Source: Allobosea sp. Tri-44 (GTDB taxonomy: Bacteria > Pseudomonadota > Alphaproteobacteria > Rhizobiales > Beijerinckiaceae). Taken from it: a DNA stretch of 64,000 nucleotides. The position numbers and the translations under genes were made by a program. Where the stretch lies: the NCBI RefSeq assembly GCF_004123845.1, contig NZ_NBDP01000015.1, positions 62,001-126,000 on the forward strand. Reading direction: 5' to 3'. Shown here piece by piece: positions 17,192-28,074 of the stretch. The notes under the pieces were generated by a model. It made no database searches, was not told the DNA's origin, and saw only the letters and a list, made by a program, of their open reading frames with translations. The first letter of the stretch is position 1, and every line of letters starts with the position of its first letter.

Positions 17192-17848
17192 ATGTTCCCC
17201 GAATTGACGAGAGACGACGTCTTCCGGCTCGAGACCAGGCGGCTGTGGCTGCGCTGGCCGCGGATCGCCGACGCCAGCGCCATCTTGCGCCTCGCCGGCG
17301 AGAAGGCCGTCGCCGAGATGACCGCCTCGATCCCGCATCCCTATCCGACGCAGGCGGCCGACCCCTTCGTCTTTGCAACGCGCAAGGGCAATGCGCTCGG
17401 CGAGCACCTCGTGCTGGCGATCACCCCGCGCGAGAAGCCCAACGAGCTGATCGGCATGATCGGCGCGCACAAGCAGGCGACCGGGCGGCCGTTCATCGGC
17501 TACTGGCTCGGCACGCCCTACTGGAACAAGGGCTACGCCACCGAGGCGGTGCAGGCGCTGATCGACACCATGTTCTCGCTGGTCGAGATCGACGCGATCG
17601 AAGCCGACACCCGCGTCATCAACCCGGCCTCGCGCCGGGTGCTGGAGAAGAGCGGCTTCAGGCAGGAAGGCTCCTTCCTCAAGTCGCTGCCGGCGCGCGG
17701 CGGCCTCTTCCCCTGCGAGCAGTTCCGGCTCGACCGTTCGACCTGGGCGGCGCTGAAGAGCTGGAGCGCTTCTGGCTGGGCTCCGCTGCCGGCGGCCGAA
17801 CAGCAGCAGCAGGCTGACAACTTCAGCGAGGAGCCCTGCCTCGCTTGA
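17192..17848 (+). CDS. GNAT N-acetyltransferase, RimJ/RimL type
   Basis: A 218-residue acetyl-CoA-dependent N-acetyltransferase. It has ETRRLWLRWPRIADA at the N-terminus, a FIGYWLGTPYWNKGYATEAV segment covering the acetyl-CoA loop, and NPASRRVLEKSGFRQEG near the end, as in the Acetyltransf_3 group that modifies protein or small-molecule amines. I chose the ATG at 17192, which has GGAGAAACC before it. The frame also opens at 17141, but that lies inside the rpmA terminator. The gene lies between rpmA and obgE, so the substrate could be ribosome-linked, but that is only context. Confidence 0.88.
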   Translation: MFPELTRDDVFRLETRRLWLRWPRIADASAILRLAGEKAVAEMTASIPHPYPTQAADPFVFATRKGNALGEHLVLAITPREKPNELIGMIGAHKQATGRPFIGYWLGTPYWNKGYATEAVQALIDTMFSLVEIDAIEADTRVINPASRRVLEKSGFRQEGSFLKSLPARGGLFPCEQFRLDRSTWAALKSWSASGWAPLPAAEQQQQADNFSEEPCLA

Positions 17849-17854
17849 AGCACA

Positions 17855-17885
17855 CGGTCCCGCCCTCCGGGCGGGACCGGCAATT
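17855..17885. terminator. Bidirectional hairpin between convergent genes
   Basis: CGGTCCCGCCC and GGGCGGGACCG form an 11-bp perfect stem with a 3-base loop, followed by GCAATTT. It lies between the convergent GNAT and esterase genes and probably ends both transcripts. Confidence 0.7.
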
Positions 17886-17888
17886 TGG

Positions 17889-20250
<2,362 letters not shown>

Positions 20251-20332
20251 TGCCCGTTCACAACTCCGGCTTGCGCAAGGATCGATCCTGGTCTTGAACT
20301 CGATTTATCGCCGCGACCGGACACGCACTGCC

Positions 20333-20914
20333 ATGAGCCGACCGACCATCCTCGCCCTTTCCATGTCCGTCCTGGCGGCTGGCGCTACGTTGGCCCAGGC
20401 CCCGGCGCAGCGCCCTGCCCCGCAGCGGCCGGCCCAGGCACAGACGGCGCCCGCCCCCGGCGCAGTCTCCCAGCCCGACAACACCACCGCGACCTATGGC
20501 GACTGGGTGATGCGCTGCCAGGCGAGCGTCGCGGCCCGTATCTGCGAGATCGTCCAGACGCTCGAGCAGCAGGGCCAGCGCGGACCGATCGCGCTCGTCG
20601 CCATCGGGCGGCCGGTCAAGGACGAGCCGATCAAGCTCGTCATCCAGGTCCCGCCCAACCTTTCGCTCGGCGACAAGGCCAGCGTGCGCGTCACCGTCGC
20701 TGACAAGGACGAGGCGCTCGCCGTATTCCAGCGCTGTCTGCCCGGCGGCTGCTTCGCCGAAGCCAGTCTGAGCGACGAGGTCTTCAAGCGCTGGCGTGGT
20801 TTCGGCGAGGCCGGCCAGATGCGCTATCTCGACGCCGCCAAGCGTGAGGTCGCGCTGCCGCTCTCCTTCCGCGGTTTCCCGGCCGCCGCCGAGGCGCTGC
20901 AGCGCGAACCCTGA
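20333..20914 (+). CDS. Invasion-associated locus B (IalB) family protein
   Basis: A 193-residue secreted protein. A signal peptide (ILALSMSVLAAGATLAQA) is followed by a Pro/Gln/Ala-rich linker and the IalB core YGDWVMRC, RICEIVQTLEQQ, VPPNLSLGDKASV and RCLPGGCFAEASLSD, with paired cysteines. IalB aids erythrocyte invasion in Bartonella, but homologues are widespread in free-living Rhizobiales and their role is not settled. It starts 82 bases after obgE and converges with the MFS gene 7 bases away. Confidence 0.88.
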   Translation: MSRPTILALSMSVLAAGATLAQAPAQRPAPQRPAQAQTAPAPGAVSQPDNTTATYGDWVMRCQASVAARICEIVQTLEQQGQRGPIALVAIGRPVKDEPIKLVIQVPPNLSLGDKASVRVTVADKDEALAVFQRCLPGGCFAEASLSDEVFKRWRGFGEAGQMRYLDAAKREVALPLSFRGFPAAAEALQREP

Positions 20915-20921
20915 CCCCGCG

Positions 20922-22454
20922 TCAATGCGCCCCTGAAGGCCGGGCGTCGCGCAGGGTCGTCAGCGCCACGGCGATACAGAACACCATGCCGGCGATCGCG
21001 ATCAGTGCGACCGCATGGAAGCCGGTCATGAAAGCCTCGCGCGCCGCCTGAAGCAGATGCGCCGACTGGTCGGGCGCGAGCCGCTCGGCGGCCGCGAGTG
21101 CACCACCCAGCGTCGAGCGCGCCGGCGCCAACGTCGCACCATCGACGCCCGCGACCGAGAGGTCGGCCATGCGGTGGCGATAGAGCGCCGTGCCAAGACT
21201 GCCGAAGATGGCAATGCCGAGCGCACCGCCGAGCTCGGCGCTGGTCTCCGACATGGCCGAGGCGGCGCCGGCCCGCTCCTGCGGCGCCGAGCCGACGACA
21301 ATCCCGGTCGTCAGCGCGATCACCGGCGTGAAGCCGATCGAGAACACGATCGACGCCGCGACGATCTGAATGAGGTTCGGCGCAAAGGCGAGCCAGACGA
21401 AGCCGAGGCCCGAGAGCACCATGCCGCCCGCCATCAGCACCGCCGGCTTGAAGCGCATGGTCAGCGGCGTCACAGCAAAGGAAGCGAGGGTGAACGCGAT
21501 CGCCGACGGCAGCGACCAGATGCCGGCCTCGAGCGGCGTCAGCCCGGCCACCAGCTGAAAATACTGCGCCAGGAAGATGAAGCTGCCGAACATCACCATG
21601 ATGCCGGCGAGGTTGATCGCCAGCGCAGCGCGGAAGGCGGGAATCCCGAACAGGGCAAGGTCGACCATCGGATCGGCGAGGCGCTTCTGCCGGCGCACGA
21701 ACACGATGCTGAGCAGAAGTCCGGCAAGGATGAAGGCTGCGGCATAGGCCGAGAGCCCGAACTCGGCCCAGTGCTTCACCCCGTAGATCACCGGCAGGAT
21801 CACGGCGAGGGAGAGCAATGCGCTGGCGATGTCGAGCCGGCCGGCCTGCGGCGCCTTGTATTCCGGCAGCAGGATCGGGCCGATCACGAGCAGCACCAGC
21901 ATCGGCGGCACCGCGATCAGGAAGACCGAGCCCCACCAGAAATACTCGATCAACGCCCCGCCGATCAGCGGGCCGATCACCGCACCGGCTGAGAAGCTGG
22001 CGATCCACATCGAGATCGCGAAAGTCCGTTCCTTCTCGTCCTCGAACATCACCGCGATCAGCGACAGCGTCGACGGTGCCAGCGTCGCCCCGGCAATACC
22101 GAGCAGCGCCCGCGTCACGATCAGCATCTCGGCGCTGTTCGAGAAGGCCGCGACCGTCGACGCGACGCCGAAGGCGGCCGCCCCGATCAGCAGCAGCTTA
22201 CGCCGGCCGATCCGGTCACCGAGCGTGCCCATCGTCATCAGGAAGCCGGCGACCATGAAGCCGTAGATGTCGATGATCCAGAGCAGCTGACCGGCCGATG
22301 GCTTGAGCTCACGCGTCAACGTCGGCACGGCGAGATTCAGGACCGTCAGGTCCATCGAATAGATCATGCAGGGCACGGCGATGGCGATCAGGCCGAGCCA
22401 TTCGCGGCGTGTCGCCTTGCGCACAGGCGCCTCTGCGGTCGAAGGAACAGTCAC
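20922..22454 (-). CDS. MFS drug:H+ antiporter, 14-TM (QacA/EmrB type)
   Basis: About 510-residue inner-membrane exporter with some 14 hydrophobic segments. The family signatures are MDLTVLNLAVPTLTREL (motif D1-like), GTLGDRIGRRKLLLIGAAAF (motif A) and a TM5 motif C-like GPLIGGALIEYFWWG. I prefer the GTG at 22452-22454 (VTVPSTAEAPVRK) with ACGGGA 6 bases upstream; the frame runs further to 22538 without added similarity. The substrate is unknown; the closest types export quaternary ammonium or other toxic cations. Confidence 0.85.
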   Translation of the reverse strand: MTVPSTAEAPVRKATRREWLGLIAIAVPCMIYSMDLTVLNLAVPTLTRELKPSAGQLLWIIDIYGFMVAGFLMTMGTLGDRIGRRKLLLIGAAAFGVASTVAAFSNSAEMLIVTRALLGIAGATLAPSTLSLIAVMFEDEKERTFAISMWIASFSAGAVIGPLIGGALIEYFWWGSVFLIAVPPMLVLLVIGPILLPEYKAPQAGRLDIASALLSLAVILPVIYGVKHWAEFGLSAYAAAFILAGLLLSIVFVRRQKRLADPMVDLALFGIPAFRAALAINLAGIMVMFGSFIFLAQYFQLVAGLTPLEAGIWSLPSAIAFTLASFAVTPLTMRFKPAVLMAGGMVLSGLGFVWLAFAPNLIQIVAASIVFSIGFTPVIALTTGIVVGSAPQERAGAASAMSETSAELGGALGIAIFGSLGTALYRHRMADLSVAGVDGATLAPARSTLGGALAAAERLAPDQSAHLLQAAREAFMTGFHAVALIAIAGMVFCIAVALTTLRDARPSGAH

Positions 22455-22573
22455 AATCAATCCCGTCAGTTTTTTGAGCGGCGACACTGGCAGCCGAATG
22501 TGGCAGGTCCTGTCAGCAGGAGCCCGCTCCCGCCGCATGCCCGGTATGCTTGCGCTTGCGCAGCAGCATGACC

Positions 22574-23095
22574 TCAGCGTTGTGTCGGCCGCTCGCGCCG
22601 AAGCAAGAGCGTATCATGCCCCAGGAAGCCGACGATGCGCTCATCGCGGAACCCGGCGCCCCGTGCAAGCCGGAGCGAGGGCTCGTTCCCCGGTGCGATC
22701 AGGCAGACGCAGCTTTGATGCGCGGTCTGTCCATCGAGCCAGCCGAGCGCGGCCGTCAGCGCTTCCTTGGCAAAACCGCGGCCATGCGCCCAGGTCGCAA
22801 GGACCCAGCCGGCCTCGGGTATGCCGCGGATCGGCGGTTCGACCGCCCGGTGGAAATCGGCAAAGCCGAGATCGCCGACGAAGCGACCACTCGCCTTCTC
22901 GGTCAGCGCCCAATAGCCATAGCCGAGCAGCGGCCAGAGCCCGCGATAGCGCAGCAGCCGCATCCACGCCTCCTGGACCGTCGACGGCTGGCCGATATGG
23001 CGGACCACCGCCGCGTCGCCCCACATCTGGCAAAGCGGCTCGAAATGCTCGACGCCGTGCAAATCAAGGATCAGGCGCTCGGTTTCGAGGCGGAT
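22574..23095 (-). CDS. GNAT acetyltransferase with non-canonical start
   Basis: About 173-residue GNAT protein with typical strand and loop elements: IRLETERLILDLHGVEHFEP, WALTEKASGRFVGDLGF, GWVLATWAHGRGFAKEAL and APGNEPSLRLARGAGF. The conserved first strand begins at the ATC codon at 23093-23095, directly after the stop of the upstream ABC gene. A strong GGAGGG lies 7 bases before that ATC. The first conventional candidate is TTG at 23060-23062, which has no ribosome binding site and would remove the conserved strand. I therefore take ATC as the likely start, or a mutation of ATG. It is probably translationally coupled to the ABC gene. Confidence 0.75.
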   Translation of the reverse strand: MRLETERLILDLHGVEHFEPLCQMWGDAAVVRHIGQPSTVQEAWMRLLRYRGLWPLLGYGYWALTEKASGRFVGDLGFADFHRAVEPPIRGIPEAGWVLATWAHGRGFAKEALTAALGWLDGQTAHQSCVCLIAPGNEPSLRLARGAGFRDERIVGFLGHDTLLLRRERPTQR

Positions 23096-23098
23096 AGT

Positions 23099-24919
23099 TC
23101 AGCCCTCCGCGAACTGCAAACGATACAGCCGCGCATAGGCGCCGTCGCGCGCGATCAACCCGTCATGATCGCCGGTCTCGATCACCCTGCCCTCGTCGAG
23201 CACCACGATCTGGTCGGCCTCGCGCACGGTCGAAAGCCGGTGCGCGATGACGAGCGTGGTCCGGCCCTTCATCAGCTCGGCCAGCGCCTGCTGCACCAGC
23301 CGCTCCGACTGGGTGTCGAGCGCGCTCGTCGCCTCGTCGAGCAGCAGGATCGGCGCGTCCTTGAGGATGGCGCGGGCGATGGCGAGGCGCTGGCGCTCGC
23401 CGCCGGAGAGCCGTGAGCCGCGCTCGCCGACACGCGTCTCATAGCCATCAGGCATCGCCATGATGAAGTCATGCGCCGCCGCTCCCTTGGCCGCGGCGAC
23501 GATCTCCGCCTCGCTCGCACCGGGGCGGCCGAAGCCGATATTGGCGCGCACCGTGTCGTCGAACAGCACCACGTCCTGGCTGACTACGCCGATCTGGCTG
23601 CGCAGGCTGAGCAGGGTCACGTCGCGGGTATCCTGTCCGTCGATCTCGACCTTGCCCTCGGTCGGATCGTAGAGCCGCGGTACCAGCGCCAGCATGGTCG
23701 ACTTGCCCGAGCCCGAGCGGCCGACCAGCGCCGTGGTCTTGCCCGCCTCCGCCACGAGGTCGATGCCTTCGAGGCCGCGCTGGTCGTCGCGATAACGGAA
23801 CCGCAGGTCGCGGAAGGCGACCTCGCCACCGGTCACCGCCAGAGGCTTGGCATCGGGGCGGTCGGTAATCAGCGACTTCTCGTCGATCAGCGCGTAGTAG
23901 CGCTTCAGCGAGGCGCCGGCCTCCTGGACGATGGCGTTGAGATTGCCGAGCGAGCGCATCGGCTGCGCCGCGAGCAGCAGCGCCGAGACATAGCCGGTGA
24001 AATCGCCGACGGTGGAGCTGCCCGAGGTGATGCGCACGCCGATCGCAGCGAGCACGCCGGCGACCGCGATGCCGCCAGCGACCTCAAGCAGCGGGTCGAG
24101 CCGGCCGCGCGCATTCGCCGCCTTCATCTTCAGAGCCCGGATCGTCTCGAAGGCGGTGGCAGCGCGCCCCTTCAGATAGGGCTCGAGCGAATCGGTCTTG
24201 GCGACGCGCGCGCCCTGCAGGCTCTCGGTCACCAGGCTCGCCATGATGCCGGTCTGCTCCTGCTGCGAGGCCGCCATCCGGCGCAATTTCTTGCCTATCC
24301 GGCCGATCGGCCGCGCGACGATCGGCGCGATCAGGAGCACGACGGCCGTCATCTTCCAGTCGATCCAGAGCATGGCGCCGACCAGCGCGATCGCGGTCAT
24401 CACGTCGCGGATCGCGATATTGACCAGCCGCGTCAGCGCCTCCTTGACGAAGGTGAAGTCGGTGGTGAAGCGCTGGGTGAGAGAGGCGGGGTTCTCCCGC
24501 TGCAGCTGCGCCAGGTCGGCATCGATCAGATGGTCGTAGAGCGCGCTCTGCATGTCTGCCTCGATCCGGCTGACGACGCTGTTGGTCATCACCGTCTGGG
24601 TCAGCAGCGAAAAGCCCTTGATCGCGGTGACGATCACCACGACCACGGCGACGGCATTGACCACGCCGATCTCGACATTGATCGATTTCGACACCAGCCG
24701 CTCCATCCGGCGCACGAAGCCGGTCGCCTCGGCCCCGATCGGGTCGGCGAAGGCGTCGAAAGCCGCCTTGATCAAGAGCGGATAGAAGCTCGTCGTCGCC
24801 GCGATGACCACGACGAGGGCGAGGATGGTGAGCATTTGCGGCAGGTATTGCCGTCCGCGCTCGCGCCAGACTCGGGCAAAGAGCGCAAGGGTGTCGTCGG
24901 TGACGCGGCCGATCTTCAT
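23099..24919 (-). CDS. ABC exporter, MsbA-like (lipid flippase type)
   Basis: A 606-residue half-transporter with an N-terminal six-helix membrane domain (about 1-330) fused to an ATPase. The Walker A is GRSGSGKST, the signature is LSGGERQRLAIARA, Walker B is ILLLDEATSALD and the switch histidine is in VIAHRLST. The layout fits the MsbA/lipid-A export family, which flips lipid A core or other amphiphiles across the inner membrane. It is divergent from the DSD1 gene and followed directly by the GNAT gene. Confidence 0.9.
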   Translation of the reverse strand: MKIGRVTDDTLALFARVWRERGRQYLPQMLTILALVVVIAATTSFYPLLIKAAFDAFADPIGAEATGFVRRMERLVSKSINVEIGVVNAVAVVVVIVTAIKGFSLLTQTVMTNSVVSRIEADMQSALYDHLIDADLAQLQRENPASLTQRFTTDFTFVKEALTRLVNIAIRDVMTAIALVGAMLWIDWKMTAVVLLIAPIVARPIGRIGKKLRRMAASQQEQTGIMASLVTESLQGARVAKTDSLEPYLKGRAATAFETIRALKMKAANARGRLDPLLEVAGGIAVAGVLAAIGVRITSGSSTVGDFTGYVSALLLAAQPMRSLGNLNAIVQEAGASLKRYYALIDEKSLITDRPDAKPLAVTGGEVAFRDLRFRYRDDQRGLEGIDLVAEAGKTTALVGRSGSGKSTMLALVPRLYDPTEGKVEIDGQDTRDVTLLSLRSQIGVVSQDVVLFDDTVRANIGFGRPGASEAEIVAAAKGAAAHDFIMAMPDGYETRVGERGSRLSGGERQRLAIARAILKDAPILLLDEATSALDTQSERLVQQALAELMKGRTTLVIAHRLSTVREADQIVVLDEGRVIETGDHDGLIARDGAYARLYRLQFAEG

Positions 24920-25027
24920 GGGGCGCGGCCTAACATGGCCGCCATGCGAGCGCCACTACCGGTCTTGCTCCGGACAAGAACCTGACGTCCCATGGCCATG
25001 AGATTGATTCCCCAGATATGAGCGCCC

Positions 25028-26164
25028 ATGCCCCTTACCCCGCCGGCTCGGCCCGGACAGTCCTTCGCCGAGATCGACACCCCCGCTTTGATCATCGATC
25101 TCGACGCCTTCGAGCGGAATCTCGTCACCATGGCGGCCTTCGCCGAGGCGAGCGGCGTGCGCCTGCGCCCGCATGCCAAGACGCATAAGAGCCCCGAGAT
25201 CGCCATGCGCCAGATCGCCCATGGCGCGGTCGGGCAGTGCTGTCAGAAAGTTGGGGAAGCGGAAATCCTGGTCGCCGGCGGCGTCACCGACGTGCTCGTC
25301 ACCAACGAGATCGCCGGCGCCGCCAAGCTCGACCGGCTGGCCAAGCTCGCCCGCGACGCCCGCATCGGTCTCTGCGTCGACCATCTCGACGGAGTCCATG
25401 AGGCGGCCGAAGCGGCAGCGCGCAACGATGTCGTGCTCGACGTGCTGGTCGAGCTCGACATTGGCGGGCGCCGCTGCGGTGTCGCGCCGGGCGAGGCAGC
25501 CGTCCGGCTCGCCGAGGCGGTGGCGCGCAGCAACACGCTGCGCTTCCGCGGCGTGCAGGCCTATCACGGCTCGGCCCAGCACATGCGTTCCATCGACGAG
25601 CGCAGCGAGGCGATCGAGCGCGCCGGCCTGCTCACCCGCAATGCGATCGAGCGCCTCGCCCAGGCCGGCCTCGCCTGCGAGACCGTCGGCGGCGCCGGCA
25701 CCGGCACCTTCGAGCTGGAAAGCCGTTCCGGCATCTGGAACGAGCTGCAATGCGGCTCCTACATCTTCATGGACGCCGATTACGCCCGCAATCGCATGGC
25801 CGACGGCACGCCCTTCCACACCTTCCAGCACGCGCTGTTTGTGCTCGCCGGGGTGATGAGCAAGCCGGTGCCGGACCGCGCCATCGTCGATGCCGGCCAC
25901 AAGGCGGCCGCAGTCGATTCCGGCATGCCGGTGCCGTGGCAGCGCGACGGCGTGATCTACACCAAGCCCTCCGACGAGCACGGCATCCTGACCGGCGACC
26001 CGGTCGCCGTGCCGCATCGCGGCGACCGCGTTCTGCTCGTGCCCGGCCATTGCGACCCGACCGTCAACCTGCACGACTGGTATGTCTGCGTGCGCGGGCT
26101 TTCCGGCCCCGACGCCCATGTCGAGGCGGTCTGGCCGGTGGCCGGGCGCGGGGCGCTCAACTGA
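25028..26164 (+). CDS. DSD1-family PLP enzyme (D-serine dehydratase / D-threonine aldolase type)
   Basis: A 378-residue fold-type III PLP enzyme with an N-terminal alanine-racemase barrel. The PLP lysine is in LRPHAKTHKSPEIAMRQ at about residues 48-60. The phosphate-binding GGAGTGTFELES and the C-terminal domain (VDAGHKAAAVDSG, HGIL, HCDPTVNLHDW) have the His/Cys pattern HCDPT used for the metal site in D-threonine aldolases and DSD1 enzymes. Substrate is probably a D-hydroxy amino acid, with D-threonine, D-serine or D-hydroxyaspartate possible. A short palindromic repeat follows its stop. Confidence 0.85.
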   Translation: MPLTPPARPGQSFAEIDTPALIIDLDAFERNLVTMAAFAEASGVRLRPHAKTHKSPEIAMRQIAHGAVGQCCQKVGEAEILVAGGVTDVLVTNEIAGAAKLDRLAKLARDARIGLCVDHLDGVHEAAEAAARNDVVLDVLVELDIGGRRCGVAPGEAAVRLAEAVARSNTLRFRGVQAYHGSAQHMRSIDERSEAIERAGLLTRNAIERLAQAGLACETVGGAGTGTFELESRSGIWNELQCGSYIFMDADYARNRMADGTPFHTFQHALFVLAGVMSKPVPDRAIVDAGHKAAAVDSGMPVPWQRDGVIYTKPSDEHGILTGDPVAVPHRGDRVLLVPGHCDPTVNLHDWYVCVRGLSGPDAHVEAVWPVAGRGALN

Positions 26165-26168
26165 TTGG

Positions 26169-26217
26169 GGGCATGATGTCGCCTGAAAACCGGGTTCCAC
26201 TTTTCGGCATCATGCCC
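26169..26217. repeat. Short palindromic extragenic repeat
   Basis: Inverted arms GGGCATGATG and CATCATGCCC enclose CTGAAAACCGGGTTCCAC and flanking bases. The pattern of GCATGAT, GAAAACCGG, TTCCACTTTTC and ATCATGC is a well-known interspersed palindrome in Rhizobiales. It fills the gap between the DSD1 stop and the next start codon. Confidence 0.8.
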
Positions 26218-26219
26218 TG

Positions 26220-27002
26220 ATGCTCGCCGAGCTGGCACTGCGTGCCCTGACTCCAGCGGCACCGATGGCGCGCAAGCTCGGACTGCTGCGGGAGGGCATC
26301 GCCCTCTGGTCGCGCGGGCGCCGCCAGCGCAAGGCCTGGGAGCCGCATCAGGCCCGCTGCCGTGCCATCATCGCCGAGGTCGCGGCCGCGCTCCCGCGCC
26401 GGCGCAAGGCGGTGGCGCTCGGCTCCGGCCCTGTTCGCGACATCCCTTTGGAGGCGCTCTGCGCGAGTTTTGAGCAGGTCGTGCTGGTCGACATCGTCCA
26501 TCTGCCGTTGCTGCGCCTGAAGCTCTGGCGGCAGGCGAAGGTCAGCCTCCTCAGCCGCGACCTTACCGGCACGATGGCCTGGCTCGCCGGCGAGGCGGAC
26601 GGACGGCAGGACCCGCTCGCCGATCTCGCCAACGACGACAGCGTCGACCTTGTCGTCTCGGCCAATCTGCTCTCGCAACTCGCCTGGCCGGTGGCCGACT
26701 GGCTCGAGGACAATCCCGCCCGCGCCGCCGCCCTGCCCGACAATCTGCCGGCCCGCTGCATTGCCTGGCATCTCGCCGACCTCGCCCGTTTCAAAGGCTA
26801 TGTCTGCCTGATCAGCGATGTCGAGATGGTCGAACGCGACCGCGCAGGCACCATCCATGACCGGCTCGACCTGATGTACGGCGTCGAGCTACCGAAGGAG
26901 GATGAGAGCTGGCTCTGGCCGGTCGCGCCCTTCGGCGAAGCCGAGCGCGACCGGGAATATGTGCACAAGGTCTGTGCATGGCGGAGATTTGGCAGAAGCT
27001 GA
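26220..27002 (+). CDS. Conserved protein with Rossmann methyltransferase-like fold
   Basis: A 260-residue soluble protein of unknown function. The segment RRRKAVALGSGPVRDIPLEAL followed by QVVLVDIVHLPLLRLK resembles motif I and the acidic post-I end of SAM-dependent methyltransferases. VDLVVSANLLSQL resembles the following strand. I cannot assign a substrate. The ATG at 26220 immediately abuts the palindromic repeat and has no good ribosome binding site; a second ATG at 26265 (MARKLGLLREGI) is possible. It is probably co-transcribed with the DSD1 gene. Confidence 0.65.
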   Translation: MLAELALRALTPAAPMARKLGLLREGIALWSRGRRQRKAWEPHQARCRAIIAEVAAALPRRRKAVALGSGPVRDIPLEALCASFEQVVLVDIVHLPLLRLKLWRQAKVSLLSRDLTGTMAWLAGEADGRQDPLADLANDDSVDLVVSANLLSQLAWPVADWLEDNPARAAALPDNLPARCIAWHLADLARFKGYVCLISDVEMVERDRAGTIHDRLDLMYGVELPKEDESWLWPVAPFGEAERDREYVHKVCAWRRFGRS

Positions 27003-27056
27003 TGGCTGTCAGAGATGGGAAGCGGCGATCGGCATTCGAGAAGCCTTTCACCAGTC

Positions 27057-27953
27057 TCAGCGATCCCAGTATGGCGGGTCCCCGAAGCTCCTCCGCAGGC
27101 TTTCGGCCAAGGCGCGAATTTTCGCCGACGCACCGTGATCGCGGGCATAGGTCAAGAACAGCTCCGCCCCCTCGCTTTCCGCGCCGACATCGAGCGGGAC
27201 CAACGCGCCGTCCCTGATGCTTTGGTACACGAAGAATGTCGGAAGCAGCGTGATCCCCAGCCCGGCAGCCGCCGCATCCCTCATGACGAGGCCATTGTTG
27301 ACCCGCAACGCGGCTTTCGGCCTGATGACCGACCAACCATTCTCCGTCGAAAAACGCCAATCGCCGTCGCGGTTCGCGTAGAGGATGCCGCGATGCTGGG
27401 CGAGTTCGGCCAGTGATCGAGGCCTGCCATGCTCTTCAAGATAGCCCGGCGAGGCGACCAGCAGCCGGCGGCTGACAGCCAGCCGCTTGGCGATCTGCCG
27501 GATATCGCCGACCGCACCGTGCCTGAGTACGGCGTCGAACCCCTCGGCCGCGGCATCGACGAAACGATCGTCCAGCTCGAGCGAGACGTCGATGTCTCGG
27601 TGCTCCCTGAGGAACTTGGTCAGCGCCGGGGCGAGGTGGAGGATGCCGAAGCCGACTGGTGCCGATAGCCGCAAAGGGCCTGCCAGTTTTCCGCTGCGCG
27701 CCGCGAGTTCCGCGGACGCCTCCTCGGCTTCGCGCAGGATGCGCTGCGCGCGCGGCAGGAACATGTGCCCGCTCTCCGTCAGCGAGAGCTTGCGGGTCGT
27801 CCGTTGGATGAGCCGCGCGCCGAGGATATGCTCGAGTTCGGCCAAGCGTTCGCTGACGACGGACTTGGCCAGGCCGAGACGCCGGGACGCCGCGCTGATC
27901 GATCCGGCTTCGGCCGTGGCGACAAAGACGACAACTCCGTCGAGCTTCATCAT
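27057..27953 (-). CDS. LysR-family regulator
   Basis: A 298-residue LysR protein. The N-terminal winged helix spans about residues 1-60 (GSISAASRRLGLAKSVVSER, LEHILGARLIQRTTRKLSLT), followed by a periplasmic-binding-like effector domain (GPLRLSAPVGFG). It is divergent from the SDR gene across about 121 bases, the usual arrangement of a LysR protein and its target. The inducer is unknown. Confidence 0.9.
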   Translation of the reverse strand: MMKLDGVVVFVATAEAGSISAASRRLGLAKSVVSERLAELEHILGARLIQRTTRKLSLTESGHMFLPRAQRILREAEEASAELAARSGKLAGPLRLSAPVGFGILHLAPALTKFLREHRDIDVSLELDDRFVDAAAEGFDAVLRHGAVGDIRQIAKRLAVSRRLLVASPGYLEEHGRPRSLAELAQHRGILYANRDGDWRFSTENGWSVIRPKAALRVNNGLVMRDAAAAGLGITLLPTFFVYQSIRDGALVPLDVGAESEGAELFLTYARDHGASAKIRALAESLRRSFGDPPYWDR

Positions 27954-27995
27954 CGTTCGGAAATTCCGGCGACCAGTTTCGGCGTTAGCCGGCTA

Positions 27996-28003
27996 GTTCG
28001 AAC
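27996..28003. promoter_or_regulatory. Possible LysR site between the divergent genes
   Basis: TAGTTCGAACAAT contains the 8-bp palindrome GTTCGAAC in the middle of the LysR/SDR intergenic region. LysR proteins bind short palindromes with a T-N11-A shape, so this is a candidate only. Confidence 0.3.
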
Positions 28004-28074
28004 AATACCCCAGGTGCATCTATCGATCCAGAAGGCGCGCCAGGTGGCAGCGCCAAATGTCTGGAGATGCGACA

